This document shows, in pieces, positions 33,180-43,171 of a stretch of 51,609 nucleotides of DNA. This DNA is from Nitrosomonas halophila (GTDB taxonomy: Bacteria; Pseudomonadota; Gammaproteobacteria; Burkholderiales; Nitrosomonadaceae). The stretch is taken from positions 1 to 51,609 of the forward strand of contig NZ_FNOY01000018.1 in the NCBI RefSeq assembly GCF_900107165.1, written 5' to 3'. Each line of letters begins with the position of its first letter. The first letter of the stretch is position 1. The notes beneath the pieces are model-generated. The model was not told the origin of the DNA and searched no databases. It was given only the letters and a program-made list of their open reading frames with translations. The translations under genes and the position numbers were made by a program.

Positions 33180-33723
33180 AATGGTCCTCCGGTGATGGCA
33201 ACCGCAGCATCTCGCCGGTCTGCGTTAAATCACCCCCCTGCCATCGGTATAGGGTGTAATGCTCGGCCCTGATCAGGCTGATACCGTCCATCAGCCTGAT
33301 GGCGAGATGACGATAGCCATCAGACTGATGGTTCAGTAGCAGGATATCGTCGGAGCTGCTGTGCACGGTTTGATACTCGAGTTTATGCTTGCTCGGATTG
33401 AACGCAAAAATAATCAGATGACAACCGCCCCGTCCGCACATGCCCCGGCCGGACAGATAAAGCAAAAGCTCTTTCCAGCCATCGCCATTCAGATCGTACC
33501 GGGCAATGCTGGCCTCGGGCGGTTCCGATGCAAATTTTTCATTGGCCTCGCGCCAGCTCGAGGCAATGATTGCTGGCACACTCCGGTCATTCAGCAAGGT
33601 GCTGGCCAGCGAGTGACTCGCTTTCTCGAATCTCAATTTGACCGGACAAATGACTTCCGCAAACACCATGGCAGCCTGGGTGGCGATGACAAGCAAAAGA
33701 CAGAGGGTTGATATTTTGAACAT
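33172..33723 (-). CDS. Exported 183-aa protein coupled to lysozyme-like gene
   Basis: A signal peptide (ISTLCLLLVIATQAAMVFA) is followed by about 160 residues with two Cys-containing stretches and RYDLNGDGWKELLLYLSGRG. I do not recognise the family. The gene precedes and overlaps the lysozyme-like gene by eight bases, so both are made from one message. A periplasmic protein made together with an exported muramidase could be its inhibitor or immunity factor. That is inference only; it might also be a helper or an unrelated envelope protein. Confidence 0.7.
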   Translation of the reverse strand: MFKISTLCLLLVIATQAAMVFAEVICPVKLRFEKASHSLASTLLNDRSVPAIIASSWREANEKFASEPPEASIARYDLNGDGWKELLLYLSGRGMCGRGGCHLIIFAFNPSKHKLEYQTVHSSSDDILLLNHQSDGYRHLAIRLMDGISLIRAEHYTLYRWQGGDLTQTGEMLRLPSPEDHCD

Positions 33724-33925
33724 ATGCGTCGATCCCGGTTGCTGGACAGGCAGGGCGCCTCAGAAACCGCCAGCGGCAAAGTGGCATGTGCGGATCCATT
33801 GTACTCAAATGGAATCGTGCAGGAAACCCATCCTGGATGCTGCGGCATGGTGCATGAATGCACCCTTGGTAACCTGCCCTGCCAATCATTACCGGGTGCG
33901 CTTGCGCACCGCGATGCCATGTAAG

Positions 33926-33944
33926 CCTAGGAGGCTATCCGAGA
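33926..33944. repeat. Isolated end of element A
   Basis: CCTAGGAGGCTATCCGAGA matches the terminus of the foldback element at 20638-20802, differing at one base in the core. Nothing else of the element remains. It lies in the 239-base gap between the exported-protein gene and flgL. Confidence 0.55.
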
Positions 33945-33962
33945 CACACCCTGGCATTAGAA

Positions 33963-35180
33963 TTAGATCACGTTAAACAACGACAGATTGGCGATGCGGG
34001 CAAAGGATTGCTGGGCAGCTTCCAGTTGAGTCTGCCGGCGCATCAGGTCGGAGATGGCCTGGGCATAATCGAGATCCTCCAATTGCGAGAGCGACTGCTG
34101 GTACTGGAGCGTGACAGCCGAACCGGTCTGTTGAAGGGCGTCGATCTCCTGCAGACGAGTGCCAGCGGCGGCGCGCGCACTCAGGACATTATCGAGCGCA
34201 TGCCCCAGGTTTTGCATGGTATTTTGCAATACATTGCTCAGCCGCGCGTTTCCGGGGCCACTGGCCGGTATTTCCAGGACGTTGATAAAATTTTGCATGG
34301 TTTGGAACAAGCTTTCGTGGCCGCTTGGTTTGACATGAAACTTATCACCAGCGGCTGGCATGCCCCGGATCTCGAATTGCAGGCCGTCGAAAGCAATGAC
34401 ATCGCCGCTGGTGAAAGGAATGTCAATGAAAACAGGTGCGCCAACAGGTGCGCCAGTTGTTTCATTGGTAATCGTGTAACTTGTTACTCCCCCGATATCA
34501 CTGAAATCAATCCGGTATTCATCCCCCGTCAAGCCAGCCGGCGAAGTAACTGCGCCCGGGCTGATCACGCCACTGCCGCTGTTGCCTGCATCAGCGGCAG
34601 TAACGAATACGCCATTACCGTTACGGATACGTTCGAACACCGCCTGCCCGGTTTCGCCGACGGCCATCTGGCGCGAGCTGCTCACCTGCACCAGGCGCTG
34701 GCCCTGATCGCCCACATACTGCACGCCTGCTGCTGTTTGCACAAACGGCTGGTTTTTGCTCTGGAAACCAGCAAACAGAAAATTGGCTTCGCTGTCGGCG
34801 CTATTGGCCAGTCCCAGCAATTCCTCGAAACGGCCGCGCAGTTCGGTCGCGATGCTGGCCCGGTCGCTGTCGGACAGCGCTGCATTGCCTGCAGTAACGG
34901 CCAGGGACTGCACATGCTGAATCAGATCGGTAACCCCTGCCAGCGTATGGTCCAGCAACTTGAGGCTGTCCGCTGCCTGGCCACGATTGCCGGCATACTG
35001 GGTATTGATCGAGATCGCCTGCGACAATTCATGTGCGCGGGCGGAGCCGATCGGGTCATCTGCCGGCGTCAGGATGCGTTTGCCGGTCGAAATTTGCTGT
35101 TGAGTTTTGAACAGCGCATGCTGTTGCTGCAACATGGATTTGACACCTTGGTCGTAAAGTGTGTTCGTGCTCACGCGCAT
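33963..35180 (-). CDS. flgL: Flagellar hook-filament junction protein FlgL
   Basis: A 405-residue protein beginning MRVSTNTLYDQGVKSMLQQQ, the conserved N-terminal helix of flagellin-like junction proteins, and ending with QAISDLMRRQTQLEAAQQSF and ANLSLFNVI. FlgL joins the hook to the filament below the flagellin. It follows flgK by about 30 bases and is the last flagellar gene of this operon. The middle domain is longer than in the enteric protein (about 317 residues), which is common in beta-proteobacteria. Confidence 0.95.
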   Translation of the reverse strand: MRVSTNTLYDQGVKSMLQQQHALFKTQQQISTGKRILTPADDPIGSARAHELSQAISINTQYAGNRGQAADSLKLLDHTLAGVTDLIQHVQSLAVTAGNAALSDSDRASIATELRGRFEELLGLANSADSEANFLFAGFQSKNQPFVQTAAGVQYVGDQGQRLVQVSSSRQMAVGETGQAVFERIRNGNGVFVTAADAGNSGSGVISPGAVTSPAGLTGDEYRIDFSDIGGVTSYTITNETTGAPVGAPVFIDIPFTSGDVIAFDGLQFEIRGMPAAGDKFHVKPSGHESLFQTMQNFINVLEIPASGPGNARLSNVLQNTMQNLGHALDNVLSARAAAGTRLQEIDALQQTGSAVTLQYQQSLSQLEDLDYAQAISDLMRRQTQLEAAQQSFARIANLSLFNVI

Positions 35181-35209
35181 GATGGATTCCTCGTATCACT
35201 AATGATGGA

Positions 35210-37102
35210 TCAAATTCTGAGCAATGTATCAAACAGCGAGTTGCTGATTTCGATGACCTTGCTGGCTGCCTGGAATGCCTGTTGGTAGCGCAACAGGTTG
35301 GCGGCTTCCTCTTCCAGATTGACGCCCGACAGCGACTGTATCGACTGATCGACCTGGGCGAGCATGTTGGTCTGCGCCCGGTTCATCACTTCCAGTTCGC
35401 GCGTCTTGCTGCCGACCTGGCTGACCAGGCTGGCATAAGTGGATTGAAACGAAGCGGTTTCGTTCAGCAGGCTGTTTTGTGTCTGCAACCCAGCCATCAG
35501 CAACGCATTGCGGTTATCCGCGACACCATTGGTATTGGCACGGATAACAAAAGTATCCCCGGCCGCCGGCTTGCCGTCGATTTGTATGCTCCAGCCGTTG
35601 AAGCTGATGTCTTCGCCGGATTTGTAAGTCTGGTCGTCGGTCGGCAAGCCGTCTCCGGTCACCTTGAATAGATTGGATGATTGAAAGGTGATGGTGACGG
35701 TTTTCTGCAAATTGGTATCAAGCGGCGAGTTGACCCGGCCAGCACTGATAGTGGCTGTACCAGTGTTGGCGATATCTGCCTCGGTCCGGATTGGCGCTGC
35801 GGCAGCAATCCGGGCCGGATCCTGGATAGCGATACCGATCCCCTGGGCGGCCTGGCGGGTCGGCTGGATGAGAAAATGTTCGCCCGACTGGATGGTTGCA
35901 TCAGTGATGCTCAGGCCGTCCAGTGTCAGAGGTGTGGCATCCGGAGCGACTGGCGTACTGACCGAGAAATTATCCGACAGGCGGGTCAGGGTATAGTTGG
36001 TGCCATCGTATTCGAAGCGATAATCGCTGGCGGTCAAGGCGCCAACATCGCTGACAGCAACCGTCACGCTGGAAGCCGAGTCATTGCCGCTGGCTGCTTG
36101 CACGCCGGGTTCAGGAATATGAAAGAAATCGCCGCCCAGCAAACCATGCAAATCCTGCCCCAGCCGATGCTGATCATTGAAGGTCTGCGCCAATCCCAGG
36201 GCGATCAGGCCCAGGGTATTCTGGGTGCTGTCGAGCGTTTCTTCACGGAAGGCGAACAGGCCGCCGAGGCTGCCGCCTTGCAACTGATGCTCGGGCAGCA
36301 ATATAGTCTTGTTGCCCATATCGAGGGCGACAGTCAGACGCTGTGCATCGTCCGGCGCAACCACGGTTTTGAGAGTCATGGTCCGGTCACCCACCACCAG
36401 CGCCTGGCCGCTGCCTACGAAGACATTGTAATGCCCGTTGTCCTGCCGGACGACATCCACCTTGATGAACTGGCTGAGTTCACGCAGCAGGAGATCGCGC
36501 TGATCGCGCAGGTCATTGGCCGGCTGGCCGCCCGCCACGCCTTCGGCAGTCTGGATATTGATATTCAATTTGGCAATCTGCGTGGCGAGCACGTTGATTT
36601 CCTCCACGTTGCTGGTCAGCTGCTTGTTCACACCATCGCGCATCTCCGAGAAATGCTGGTCCATTTCCTGCAGGCGGCCGACCAGGATTTGCGCATGGCT
36701 CAGCAACGCTTGGCGCGAAGGGATTGAAGTCGGATTGGTTGCCACGTCCTGGGCCGCGCTGAAGAAATTCTGCATGGCCGGGGACAGGCCAGACGATGTG
36801 TCGGCCAGCAAATTATCGATTTGCTTGATTTCGTTGTAATAGCTGCTCAATTGACTGCTTTGCGTCTGCACCTGCAATGCCTGGCTGGTCAGAAACTGGC
36901 TGTAAATACGCTGAACGGTTGTCACCTGCACGCCCTGCCCGACGAAACCGCTGCCTCTAGGTAAAGGATTATTGGTGCTTTGCACAATCTGCTGGCGGTT
37001 GTAACCAGGGGTATTGGCATTACTGATGTTATGGCTGGCGGTCAGCAATCCGGATTGTGCACTACGCAAGCCGGAGATGCCGATATTCTGAATACTGCTC
37101 AT
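35210..37102 (-). CDS. flgK: Flagellar hook-associated protein FlgK
   Basis: A 630-residue protein with the N-terminal MSSIQNIGISGLRSAQSGLL and SHNISNANTPGYNRQQ motifs and the C-terminal GVNLEEEAANLLRYQQAFQA helix. It forms the first junction ring on the hook. Its start is well placed behind AGGAGT. A sigma-28-like promoter lies just upstream (37140-37166), so flgK and flgL can be switched on late, with the filament genes. A 157-base gap separates it from flgJ. Confidence 0.97.
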   Translation of the reverse strand: MSSIQNIGISGLRSAQSGLLTASHNISNANTPGYNRQQIVQSTNNPLPRGSGFVGQGVQVTTVQRIYSQFLTSQALQVQTQSSQLSSYYNEIKQIDNLLADTSSGLSPAMQNFFSAAQDVATNPTSIPSRQALLSHAQILVGRLQEMDQHFSEMRDGVNKQLTSNVEEINVLATQIAKLNINIQTAEGVAGGQPANDLRDQRDLLLRELSQFIKVDVVRQDNGHYNVFVGSGQALVVGDRTMTLKTVVAPDDAQRLTVALDMGNKTILLPEHQLQGGSLGGLFAFREETLDSTQNTLGLIALGLAQTFNDQHRLGQDLHGLLGGDFFHIPEPGVQAASGNDSASSVTVAVSDVGALTASDYRFEYDGTNYTLTRLSDNFSVSTPVAPDATPLTLDGLSITDATIQSGEHFLIQPTRQAAQGIGIAIQDPARIAAAAPIRTEADIANTGTATISAGRVNSPLDTNLQKTVTITFQSSNLFKVTGDGLPTDDQTYKSGEDISFNGWSIQIDGKPAAGDTFVIRANTNGVADNRNALLMAGLQTQNSLLNETASFQSTYASLVSQVGSKTRELEVMNRAQTNMLAQVDQSIQSLSGVNLEEEAANLLRYQQAFQAASKVIEISNSLFDTLLRI

Positions 37103-37139
37103 TGTTTCACTCCTAGATTAGATGGCGCTTACGCTATTG

Positions 37140-37166
37140 CTTACGGCAAAAGCCGGACAAAATTAA
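37140..37166 (-). promoter_or_regulatory. Sigma-28 (FliA)-like promoter of flgKL
   Basis: On the minus strand TTAA, 15 bases, then GCCGTAAG, close to the sigma-28 consensus TAAA-N15-GCCGATAA. Transcription would start about 30 bases before flgK. Late expression of flgK and flgL by FliA is normal. Confidence 0.6.
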
Positions 37167-37259
37167 AGCAATCGGTTGTGTCGCTAACTATGACCCGGTG
37201 AGCAAATGCATCCTTGCAGCACCCATTCGATCATCCCAATTTATCCCACAAAGCATTAT

Positions 37260-38276
37260 TTATATGCCTAATGCATCATTTTGAATTATTTTAATTAACT
37301 TATCAGCATAATTAGGATCGGTCGCGTAGCCGGCCTGCTGCAATCCCCAGGCAAAGGCGGTTGCGCTGCGGCTTTTCAGCACGCCCGCATAGCGTGGTTG
37401 GGTTTGCAGTAAATGCGCATAGTCACGAAAAGCTTCTTCGTAGGAAGTATAGGCACGGAAGGCTTCCTTGATCTTTTGCGGACGGCCATCGATATACTCG
37501 GTCGTAACGGTCTCGACAACGCTGCCCTGCCAGTTCTTGCCTGCCTTGACGCCAAACAGATTGAAGCTCGGGCGGCCATCGGCATGCTGGATCTGGTGCT
37601 TGCCCCAGCCGGTCTCAAGCGCTGCCTGGGCGATCATGAAGCGTTCGGGAATGCCGGTTTCACGCGCCACCCGGCGTGCATGCGGCAGCATCTCACTGAC
37701 GAAGGCATGGGGCTGGCTGACAGCCGGGTGGTCATCAGGGGCTTGATTCGAAGGGTTGGAAACAAATGGCTCTGCCAAAGATGCGGGCGATACGGCGGAA
37801 AAGGTCGGCCGGGCAATCGATTGCGCGGGATTGCGCCACAACTGGCTCGGCAAATCCTTGAAATGGTCCTGTGCGAGCGTGACCAGCGGCACCGGATCAT
37901 CCTGCCTGCCGCCAGTGAGCGATGCCAGCAATGACGCCGCGCCGCCTATGGCGGTATCCGGCTGATCTGCCGCGTCCATCACCTGATCGAGCTGCTGCAC
38001 GATCAGATCCGCCAGGCCGATACCCTGTCCGGCAAGATTCTGGGCCAATTGCTGATCAAGCATTTGGGTATAGAAACGCGACTGCTCGTTATCGAAAAGC
38101 CCCTGCTGAGGCGATGCGTCGCGCATGCTTTTGAGCATCATGTTGACAAACAGCGCCTCGAACTGGCGCGCGGCCTGCCGCAGACCGGCCTGCGGATCGT
38201 GCCGGGCCTGATTGCGCAGTTTGTCGATATGCTGGCTATCGATCGCCAGTTGACCGGAAAGATCGTATGCATTCAT
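37260..38276 (-). CDS. flgJ: Flagellar rod cap and muramidase FlgJ
   Basis: A 338-residue two-domain protein. The N-terminal half (QAARQFEALFVNMMLKSMRD) is the rod-binding cap, and the C-terminal half (FMIAQAALETGWGKHQIQ, PSFNLFGVKAG, YATDPNYADKLI) is a glucosaminidase that opens the cell wall for the rod. Both parts are intact, with the catalytic Glu in ALETGWG. It starts about 12 bases after flgI. Unlike split forms in some proteobacteria, it is the complete bifunctional type. Confidence 0.96.
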   Translation of the reverse strand: MNAYDLSGQLAIDSQHIDKLRNQARHDPQAGLRQAARQFEALFVNMMLKSMRDASPQQGLFDNEQSRFYTQMLDQQLAQNLAGQGIGLADLIVQQLDQVMDAADQPDTAIGGAASLLASLTGGRQDDPVPLVTLAQDHFKDLPSQLWRNPAQSIARPTFSAVSPASLAEPFVSNPSNQAPDDHPAVSQPHAFVSEMLPHARRVARETGIPERFMIAQAALETGWGKHQIQHADGRPSFNLFGVKAGKNWQGSVVETVTTEYIDGRPQKIKEAFRAYTSYEEAFRDYAHLLQTQPRYAGVLKSRSATAFAWGLQQAGYATDPNYADKLIKIIQNDALGI

Positions 38277-38288
38277 AGGGCTTGCCGA

Positions 38289-39401
38289 TTAAATGATTTC
38301 CAGCTCAGCGCGCAGCGAACCAGCCGCCTTGAGTGCCTGCAGGATCGCCAGCAGATCCTGGGGCGTGGCACCGATCGAATTCAGCGCATTCACGACATCG
38401 GCCAGCTTGGCTGAACCTGGCAGCAGCATCAGGTTGCCTTCATCCGACCGAATTTCGACTTGCGACTGCGCCGCGACCACCGTCTCGCCACGCTCTGCAA
38501 ACGGCCCGGGCTGGCTGATGATCGGCTGGGTTGTAATGATGACCGATAGATTGCCATGCGCGACCGCACTGGTCTCAAGCGTGACCGCCTGATTCATCAC
38601 GACCGAACCCGTCCGCGCGTTGATGATGACTTTGGCCGCACCCTGAGAGGGTGTGATATCCAGGCTTTCGATTTGCGACAGAAAAGCGACACGCTGATCA
38701 TTGTCCAAGGGCGCCCGGATCTGCACCAAACGCCCATCGATGGCCTGCGCCGTGCCCACCGAAAAGCGGTAATTGATGGTTTCCACAATACGCCGGGCTG
38801 TCGTGAAATCCGCATCACGCAGCTCGAGATGAATATATTCCCCTTGCCCGAGCGTAGTCGGAACGGCCCGTTCGACAATCGCACCCGCGCTGATACGGCC
38901 AGCACCCAAATGATTGATCTGGATACTGCTGCCGGCCGCCCCCGCGCCCGCCCCACCGATCACCAGGCTGCCCTGAGCGATGGCGTATACCTGGTTATCG
39001 ATCCCTTTGAGCGGCGTCATCAGCAAGGTACCGCCACGCAGACTTTTGGCGTTGCCCATCGAGGACACCGTGACGTCGATCTGCTGTCCCGGTTTGGCAA
39101 ATGCCGGCAGGGTGGCGGTGACCATCACCGCTGCCACATTGCGCAACTGCATATTGATACCAGGCGGCAAATTCAGACCCAACTGCCCCAGCATGCTGAG
39201 TATGCTCTGGACCGTGAAGGGGGTTTGCTGGGTCATATCGCCGGTGCCATCCAGGCCGACCACCAGGCCGTAGCCGATCAATTGATTGTTGCGTACACCC
39301 TGAATACTGGCCAGATCCTTGATGCGCTCGGCCGCAACCGACCCAGGGATGAGCAGGCCAATCAGCAAAGCGACTCGCAATATGGAATGATGTAATCTCA
39401 T
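38289..39401 (-). CDS. flgI: Flagellar P-ring protein FlgI
   Basis: A 370-residue protein with a signal peptide (ILRVALLIGLLIPGSVAA) followed by ERIKDLASIQGVRNNQLIGY and GLVVGLDGTGD, the highly conserved FlgI start. It forms the periplasmic P ring in the peptidoglycan layer with the help of FlgA. Length and ends are normal. It lies between flgH and flgJ. Confidence 0.98.
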   Translation of the reverse strand: MRLHHSILRVALLIGLLIPGSVAAERIKDLASIQGVRNNQLIGYGLVVGLDGTGDMTQQTPFTVQSILSMLGQLGLNLPPGINMQLRNVAAVMVTATLPAFAKPGQQIDVTVSSMGNAKSLRGGTLLMTPLKGIDNQVYAIAQGSLVIGGAGAGAAGSSIQINHLGAGRISAGAIVERAVPTTLGQGEYIHLELRDADFTTARRIVETINYRFSVGTAQAIDGRLVQIRAPLDNDQRVAFLSQIESLDITPSQGAAKVIINARTGSVVMNQAVTLETSAVAHGNLSVIITTQPIISQPGPFAERGETVVAAQSQVEIRSDEGNLMLLPGSAKLADVVNALNSIGATPQDLLAILQALKAAGSLRAELEII

Positions 39402-39436
39402 AATGATACGTTTCCCGATATGCCCAGTTAGTAGCT

Positions 39437-40174
39437 TCAGAAGGGTGAAATCGTCATGAAGAAGCGCGACAGCCAGCCCATGGTTTGCGCTTCATCCAGA
39501 TAACCGGTTCCGCGATACTCCAAGCGTGCGTCTGCCACCTGAACCGACGAGACGGTGTTGTGCATGATGTTGATCGGATTGATCACCCCGGACAGCCGGA
39601 TGAATTCATGTCCCTGGTTGATGCCAATCTGCTTCTCGCCGCTGACCAGCAAATTGCCATTGGGCAGGATATCAATGACGGTCACGGTGATCGTGCCAGT
39701 GAAATTGTTGTTGCTGGAACTCTCCCCCCTGCCATCGAAATTATTGGCGGAGTTGGCCTCCAGCGAAATATCCTGAAAAATGCTTTTCAGTGGCAGCCCC
39801 ATGAAGGAGGGAATCGAGAATTCGGTATCGCCCGCGCGCCGGACATTGCTGCCGCTCCGTTTACTCGCGTTGGTGCGCTCGTTGAGCGTCACGATGATGG
39901 TATCGCCAATCCAGCGCGAACGCCGGTCCTCGAATAAGGGAATATAGCGTGTGCCGGCCTGCTGATTGAAGGCCGCCTGGAAGATCCCGCCGTTGGTTTC
40001 GTTGGCGGTCAAAGGTGGCAGGGTGGGTGGGCGCACCGACATCGGTTGCTGTACCTTGGGCTTGGGGGTGCTGGTGCAACCCGAGAACATGCCGATCACA
40101 GCCAGTACTCCCAGCCACACTGCCCAGCATCCATGATTGCGCTCGATAAAATTCATGCGGTTAACAGTGCCCAT
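39437..40174 (-). CDS. flgH: Flagellar L-ring lipoprotein FlgH
   Basis: The protein has a lipoprotein signal with the lipobox FSGC ([14 protein letters not shown]) and the FlgH core [40 protein letters not shown] and RLSGVINP. It forms the outer-membrane L ring. I start at ATG 40174 ([13 protein letters not shown], 245 residues), which has AGGA seven bases upstream; ATG 40156 is the alternative. The long form from TTG 40204 is unlikely. Confidence 0.94.
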   Translation of the reverse strand: MGTVNRMNFIERNHGCWAVWLGVLAVIGMFSGCTSTPKPKVQQPMSVRPPTLPPLTANETNGGIFQAAFNQQAGTRYIPLFEDRRSRWIGDTIIVTLNERTNASKRSGSNVRRAGDTEFSIPSFMGLPLKSIFQDISLEANSANNFDGRGESSSNNNFTGTITVTVIDILPNGNLLVSGEKQIGINQGHEFIRLSGVINPINIMHNTVSSVQVADARLEYRGTGYLDEAQTMGWLSRFFMTISPF

Positions 40175-40232
40175 AACTGCATCCTGAATTGCGAAGTTGC
40201 ACAAGGGTAAATAGTCAGCGAAACCCGCGTTC

Positions 40233-41015
40233 TCACAGCTGCGCCAGTCTTTGCAGCATCTGATCGGAAGTCTGGATCGATCTCGAGTTGATTTCGTAGG
40301 CGCGCTGGGTCTGGATCATCTCGACCAGCTCTTCCACCACATTGACGTTGGAGGTTTCCACAAACCCCTGGTTGAGCAGCCCCATGCCATTGACGCCCGG
40401 AATTTCCGGGTTGGGCACGCCGCTGGTGGCCGTTTCGAGATATAGGTTCTCGCCGAAACGCTGGAGACCGGCCGGGTTGATAAAACGGATCAATTGTAAG
40501 TTGCCAACCGGCACTGGGGCGGCCACTCCCGGCATCTGGACCGAGACCACACCATCACGCGCAATGGTGATGTTAGTGGCATCGGGCGGAATGATGATAC
40601 CCGGCTGCACGATGAAGCCACTGGCGGTCACGAGCTGGCCATCCTGATCCGACTGGAAGGCTCCGTCGCGGGTATAAGCCAAAGTGCCGTCCGGCAGCAG
40701 AATCTGAAAAAAGCCTTCTCCCTGGATCGCGACATCGCGCGGATTGCCGGTTTGCTGCAGGTTGCCCTGCAAGGTGATGTTCTCGGTCGCCACCGGCCGC
40801 ACCCCGGTTCCCATCTGCAATCCGGAGGGCAGGCGGGTGATTTCGGATGACTGCGCACCGGGCTGGCGCAGCGTCTGATAGAGCAAGTCCTCGAAAACCG
40901 GCCGCATCCGTTTGAAACCATTGGTGCTGACGTTGGCCAGATTGTTGGCGATCACGTCCATTTTGGTCTGCTGGGCATCCAGACCGGTTTTTGATATCCA
41001 TAAGGCTCGAACCAT
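40233..41015 (-). CDS. flgG: Flagellar distal rod protein FlgG
   Basis: A 260-residue protein beginning [20 protein letters not shown] and [16 protein letters not shown], and ending [20 protein letters not shown] with [10 protein letters not shown]. The distal rod. The length equals that of the Salmonella protein, 260. No anomalies. Confidence 0.98.
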   Translation of the reverse strand: MVRALWISKTGLDAQQTKMDVIANNLANVSTNGFKRMRPVFEDLLYQTLRQPGAQSSEITRLPSGLQMGTGVRPVATENITLQGNLQQTGNPRDVAIQGEGFFQILLPDGTLAYTRDGAFQSDQDGQLVTASGFIVQPGIIIPPDATNITIARDGVVSVQMPGVAAPVPVGNLQLIRFINPAGLQRFGENLYLETATSGVPNPEIPGVNGMGLLNQGFVETSNVNVVEELVEMIQTQRAYEINSRSIQTSDQMLQRLAQL

Positions 41016-41080
41016 GTTGCTATCCTTTGTTCAAGATTGAAAAATTATTTTCGACAAGCGTGCATCCGTCACTGCTGCCC

Positions 41081-41824
41081 TCAACCCCGCAGCACCATGA
41101 TTTCACTCGCCTGCTGAGCGTTTTGCTGGGCGCTTTCGAGGATTTTGATTTGCATATCGTACTGCCGCGCGAGTGAAATCATCTTGACCATCTCGCTAAT
41201 GACATTGACATTGCTGCCTTCGAGCGCGCGATCAACCAACACCACATCCGGGTCGGCCGGTACTTCACCGCCGCCACGCAGACGGAACAAGCCGTCATCG
41301 CCCTTGATCAGCTGTGCTGCCGGCGGATTGACCAGCTTGATGCGACCGATGATCGACACGGCCGTGATTTTCGGATCGCTCGGCAATACCGAGACGGTGC
41401 CATCCTTGGCGATCGTGACCCGGCTCTCGGGAGGAATGGCGATGGCGCCGGTATCGCCCTTGACCTCGAATCCCTGACGGGTCATGAGCACGCCATTGGC
41501 ATCCAGTTGCAGGTTGCCGTGGCGCGTATAGGCTTCCTTGCCGTCCTCGAGCTGAACCGCGATCCAGCCCTCGCCCTCGATCGCGACATCGAGCGCCCGT
41601 CCCGTTTCATTCACGATGCCCGGCGCGAAATCTGCACCGGTGGTCGCGTCCAGCACGAATGCCCGGGTCGGCAGACCATCACCGAATACCGGCACCGCGC
41701 GAAAGGCATCGGTTTGCGAGCGGTAGCCGGTCGTCGAGGCATTCGCCAGATTGTGCGCCACCGTGGCCTGCTGGGTCATGGTATGCAAGGCGCCGGTCAT
41801 GGCGGTATAGATCAATCGGTCCAT
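41081..41824 (-). CDS. flgF: Flagellar proximal rod protein FlgF
   Basis: A 247-residue protein beginning MDRLIYTAMTGALHTMTQQA and ending NVISEMVKMISLARQYDMQI. The terminal helices and the SGF/FlgG-like middle are intact. It follows flgE and precedes flgG, as usual. Confidence 0.97.
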   Translation of the reverse strand: MDRLIYTAMTGALHTMTQQATVAHNLANASTTGYRSQTDAFRAVPVFGDGLPTRAFVLDATTGADFAPGIVNETGRALDVAIEGEGWIAVQLEDGKEAYTRHGNLQLDANGVLMTRQGFEVKGDTGAIAIPPESRVTIAKDGTVSVLPSDPKITAVSIIGRIKLVNPPAAQLIKGDDGLFRLRGGGEVPADPDVVLVDRALEGSNVNVISEMVKMISLARQYDMQIKILESAQQNAQQASEIMVLRG

Positions 41825-41872
41825 ATGCGTTCCCTCATCATCAATTGCTTGAAAGCCAGCAGTCTGCGCTCA

Positions 41873-43156
41873 TCAGATATTGACCAGGGTCTGCAGCACC
41901 GTGTCCTGTGTCTGGATGGTCTTGGCATTGGCCTGATAGACACGTTGGGCGGTGATGAGACTGACCAGCTCGTTGGTCAGATCGACATTCGATTCCTCGA
42001 TGGCCGCCGACTGGAGCGCGCCCAATGTACCGCTGAGCGGCACGCCTACCAGCGGCAGACCCGATTCACCGGTCTCCACCCACTGGTTGCGCCCGAGTGG
42101 ACGCAAGCCATTGGGGTTGGCGAAGTTGGCCAGCACGATCTGGCCCAGCGCCCGGTTGACACCATTGGTGTAGTTGCCCTGTATCACTCCGTCGTCCCCG
42201 ACACTGAAACCGGCCAGCCGTCCCGAGGTGAAACCGTCCTGGCTCATCCTGTTGACACCGAACTGGCTGCCAAACTGGGTGGAACTAGCCAGGTCAAACG
42301 AAAATTCAAGCGGCGAGGTTGCGCCCCAGTCTGCAATACCAAGATTTGCAGCCACCGCTCCAAGATCAATCTCGGCATCAATAGGACCAGCTGGCGCAGT
42401 CAATGCGCCATTGGAATCAAATGTCAATGCAAGGGGGCCAGCACCATTATCTAATGTCACACCGACTGGCTGACCGGCACCATCCACAGCACCATTAACA
42501 GTAGCAAATACACCCCACTGAGCTGGAGCGGTTTTCTGAAAATAAAGCGTCAATGTATGAGAGTTACCCAGGCTGTCGTAAATCGCGCCCGAGGTTGAGT
42601 TGGCATAGGTCGCCGGATTGGTGGCATCAAATGCTGGCAAAGGTGCCGGGACATCCGTGCGTGAATCGAGGTTGATACCGAGCCCAAAGTTCTGGGTTGC
42701 CTGGGGCGTTAATTCGGCGGTGGAAAGCTGCAGATTGGCCGGGGCAGTGGTGATGATTTGGCCGTTCGCATTGGCGGGATAGCCGGTGACATTGATGTTG
42801 TCCGCATTCACCAGAAAACCATCCTTGTCGAGCTGAAACTGACCGTTGCGCGTGTAGCTGATGGCACCGTTGTCGTTCATGCGAAAAAAACCCTTGCCCG
42901 CTATCGCAATGTCCAGGGGATTGTTGGACATGGTGATATTGCCCTGTGAAAATTCCTGGGCGATTGTCGACACCCGGGTGCCGATGCCGACATGATTGCT
43001 GCCAGAAGCGCCGCCGAGCGAGTTGGCGAACACGTCGCTGAACTGCGCCTGCGACTGCTTGAAGCCGACCACATTGACATTGGCGATATTGTTGCCGACC
43101 ACCTCCAGTTTAGTCGAGGCGGCTTTCAATCCACTCAATCCATGTTGAAATCCCAT
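41873..43156 (-). CDS. flgE: Flagellar hook protein FlgE
   Basis: A 427-residue hook subunit beginning MGFQHGLSGLKAASTKLEVV and GNNIANVNVVGFKQSQAQFS. The end VDLTNELVSLITAQRVYQAN, then AKTIQTQDTVLQ, is the conserved coiled coil. The D2 region carries many short-side-chain residues. It is translated a few bases after flgD. Confidence 0.97.
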   Translation of the reverse strand: MGFQHGLSGLKAASTKLEVVGNNIANVNVVGFKQSQAQFSDVFANSLGGASGSNHVGIGTRVSTIAQEFSQGNITMSNNPLDIAIAGKGFFRMNDNGAISYTRNGQFQLDKDGFLVNADNINVTGYPANANGQIITTAPANLQLSTAELTPQATQNFGLGINLDSRTDVPAPLPAFDATNPATYANSTSGAIYDSLGNSHTLTLYFQKTAPAQWGVFATVNGAVDGAGQPVGVTLDNGAGPLALTFDSNGALTAPAGPIDAEIDLGAVAANLGIADWGATSPLEFSFDLASSTQFGSQFGVNRMSQDGFTSGRLAGFSVGDDGVIQGNYTNGVNRALGQIVLANFANPNGLRPLGRNQWVETGESGLPLVGVPLSGTLGALQSAAIEESNVDLTNELVSLITAQRVYQANAKTIQTQDTVLQTLVNI

Positions 43157-43171
43157 CGTTTATCTCCTGTC

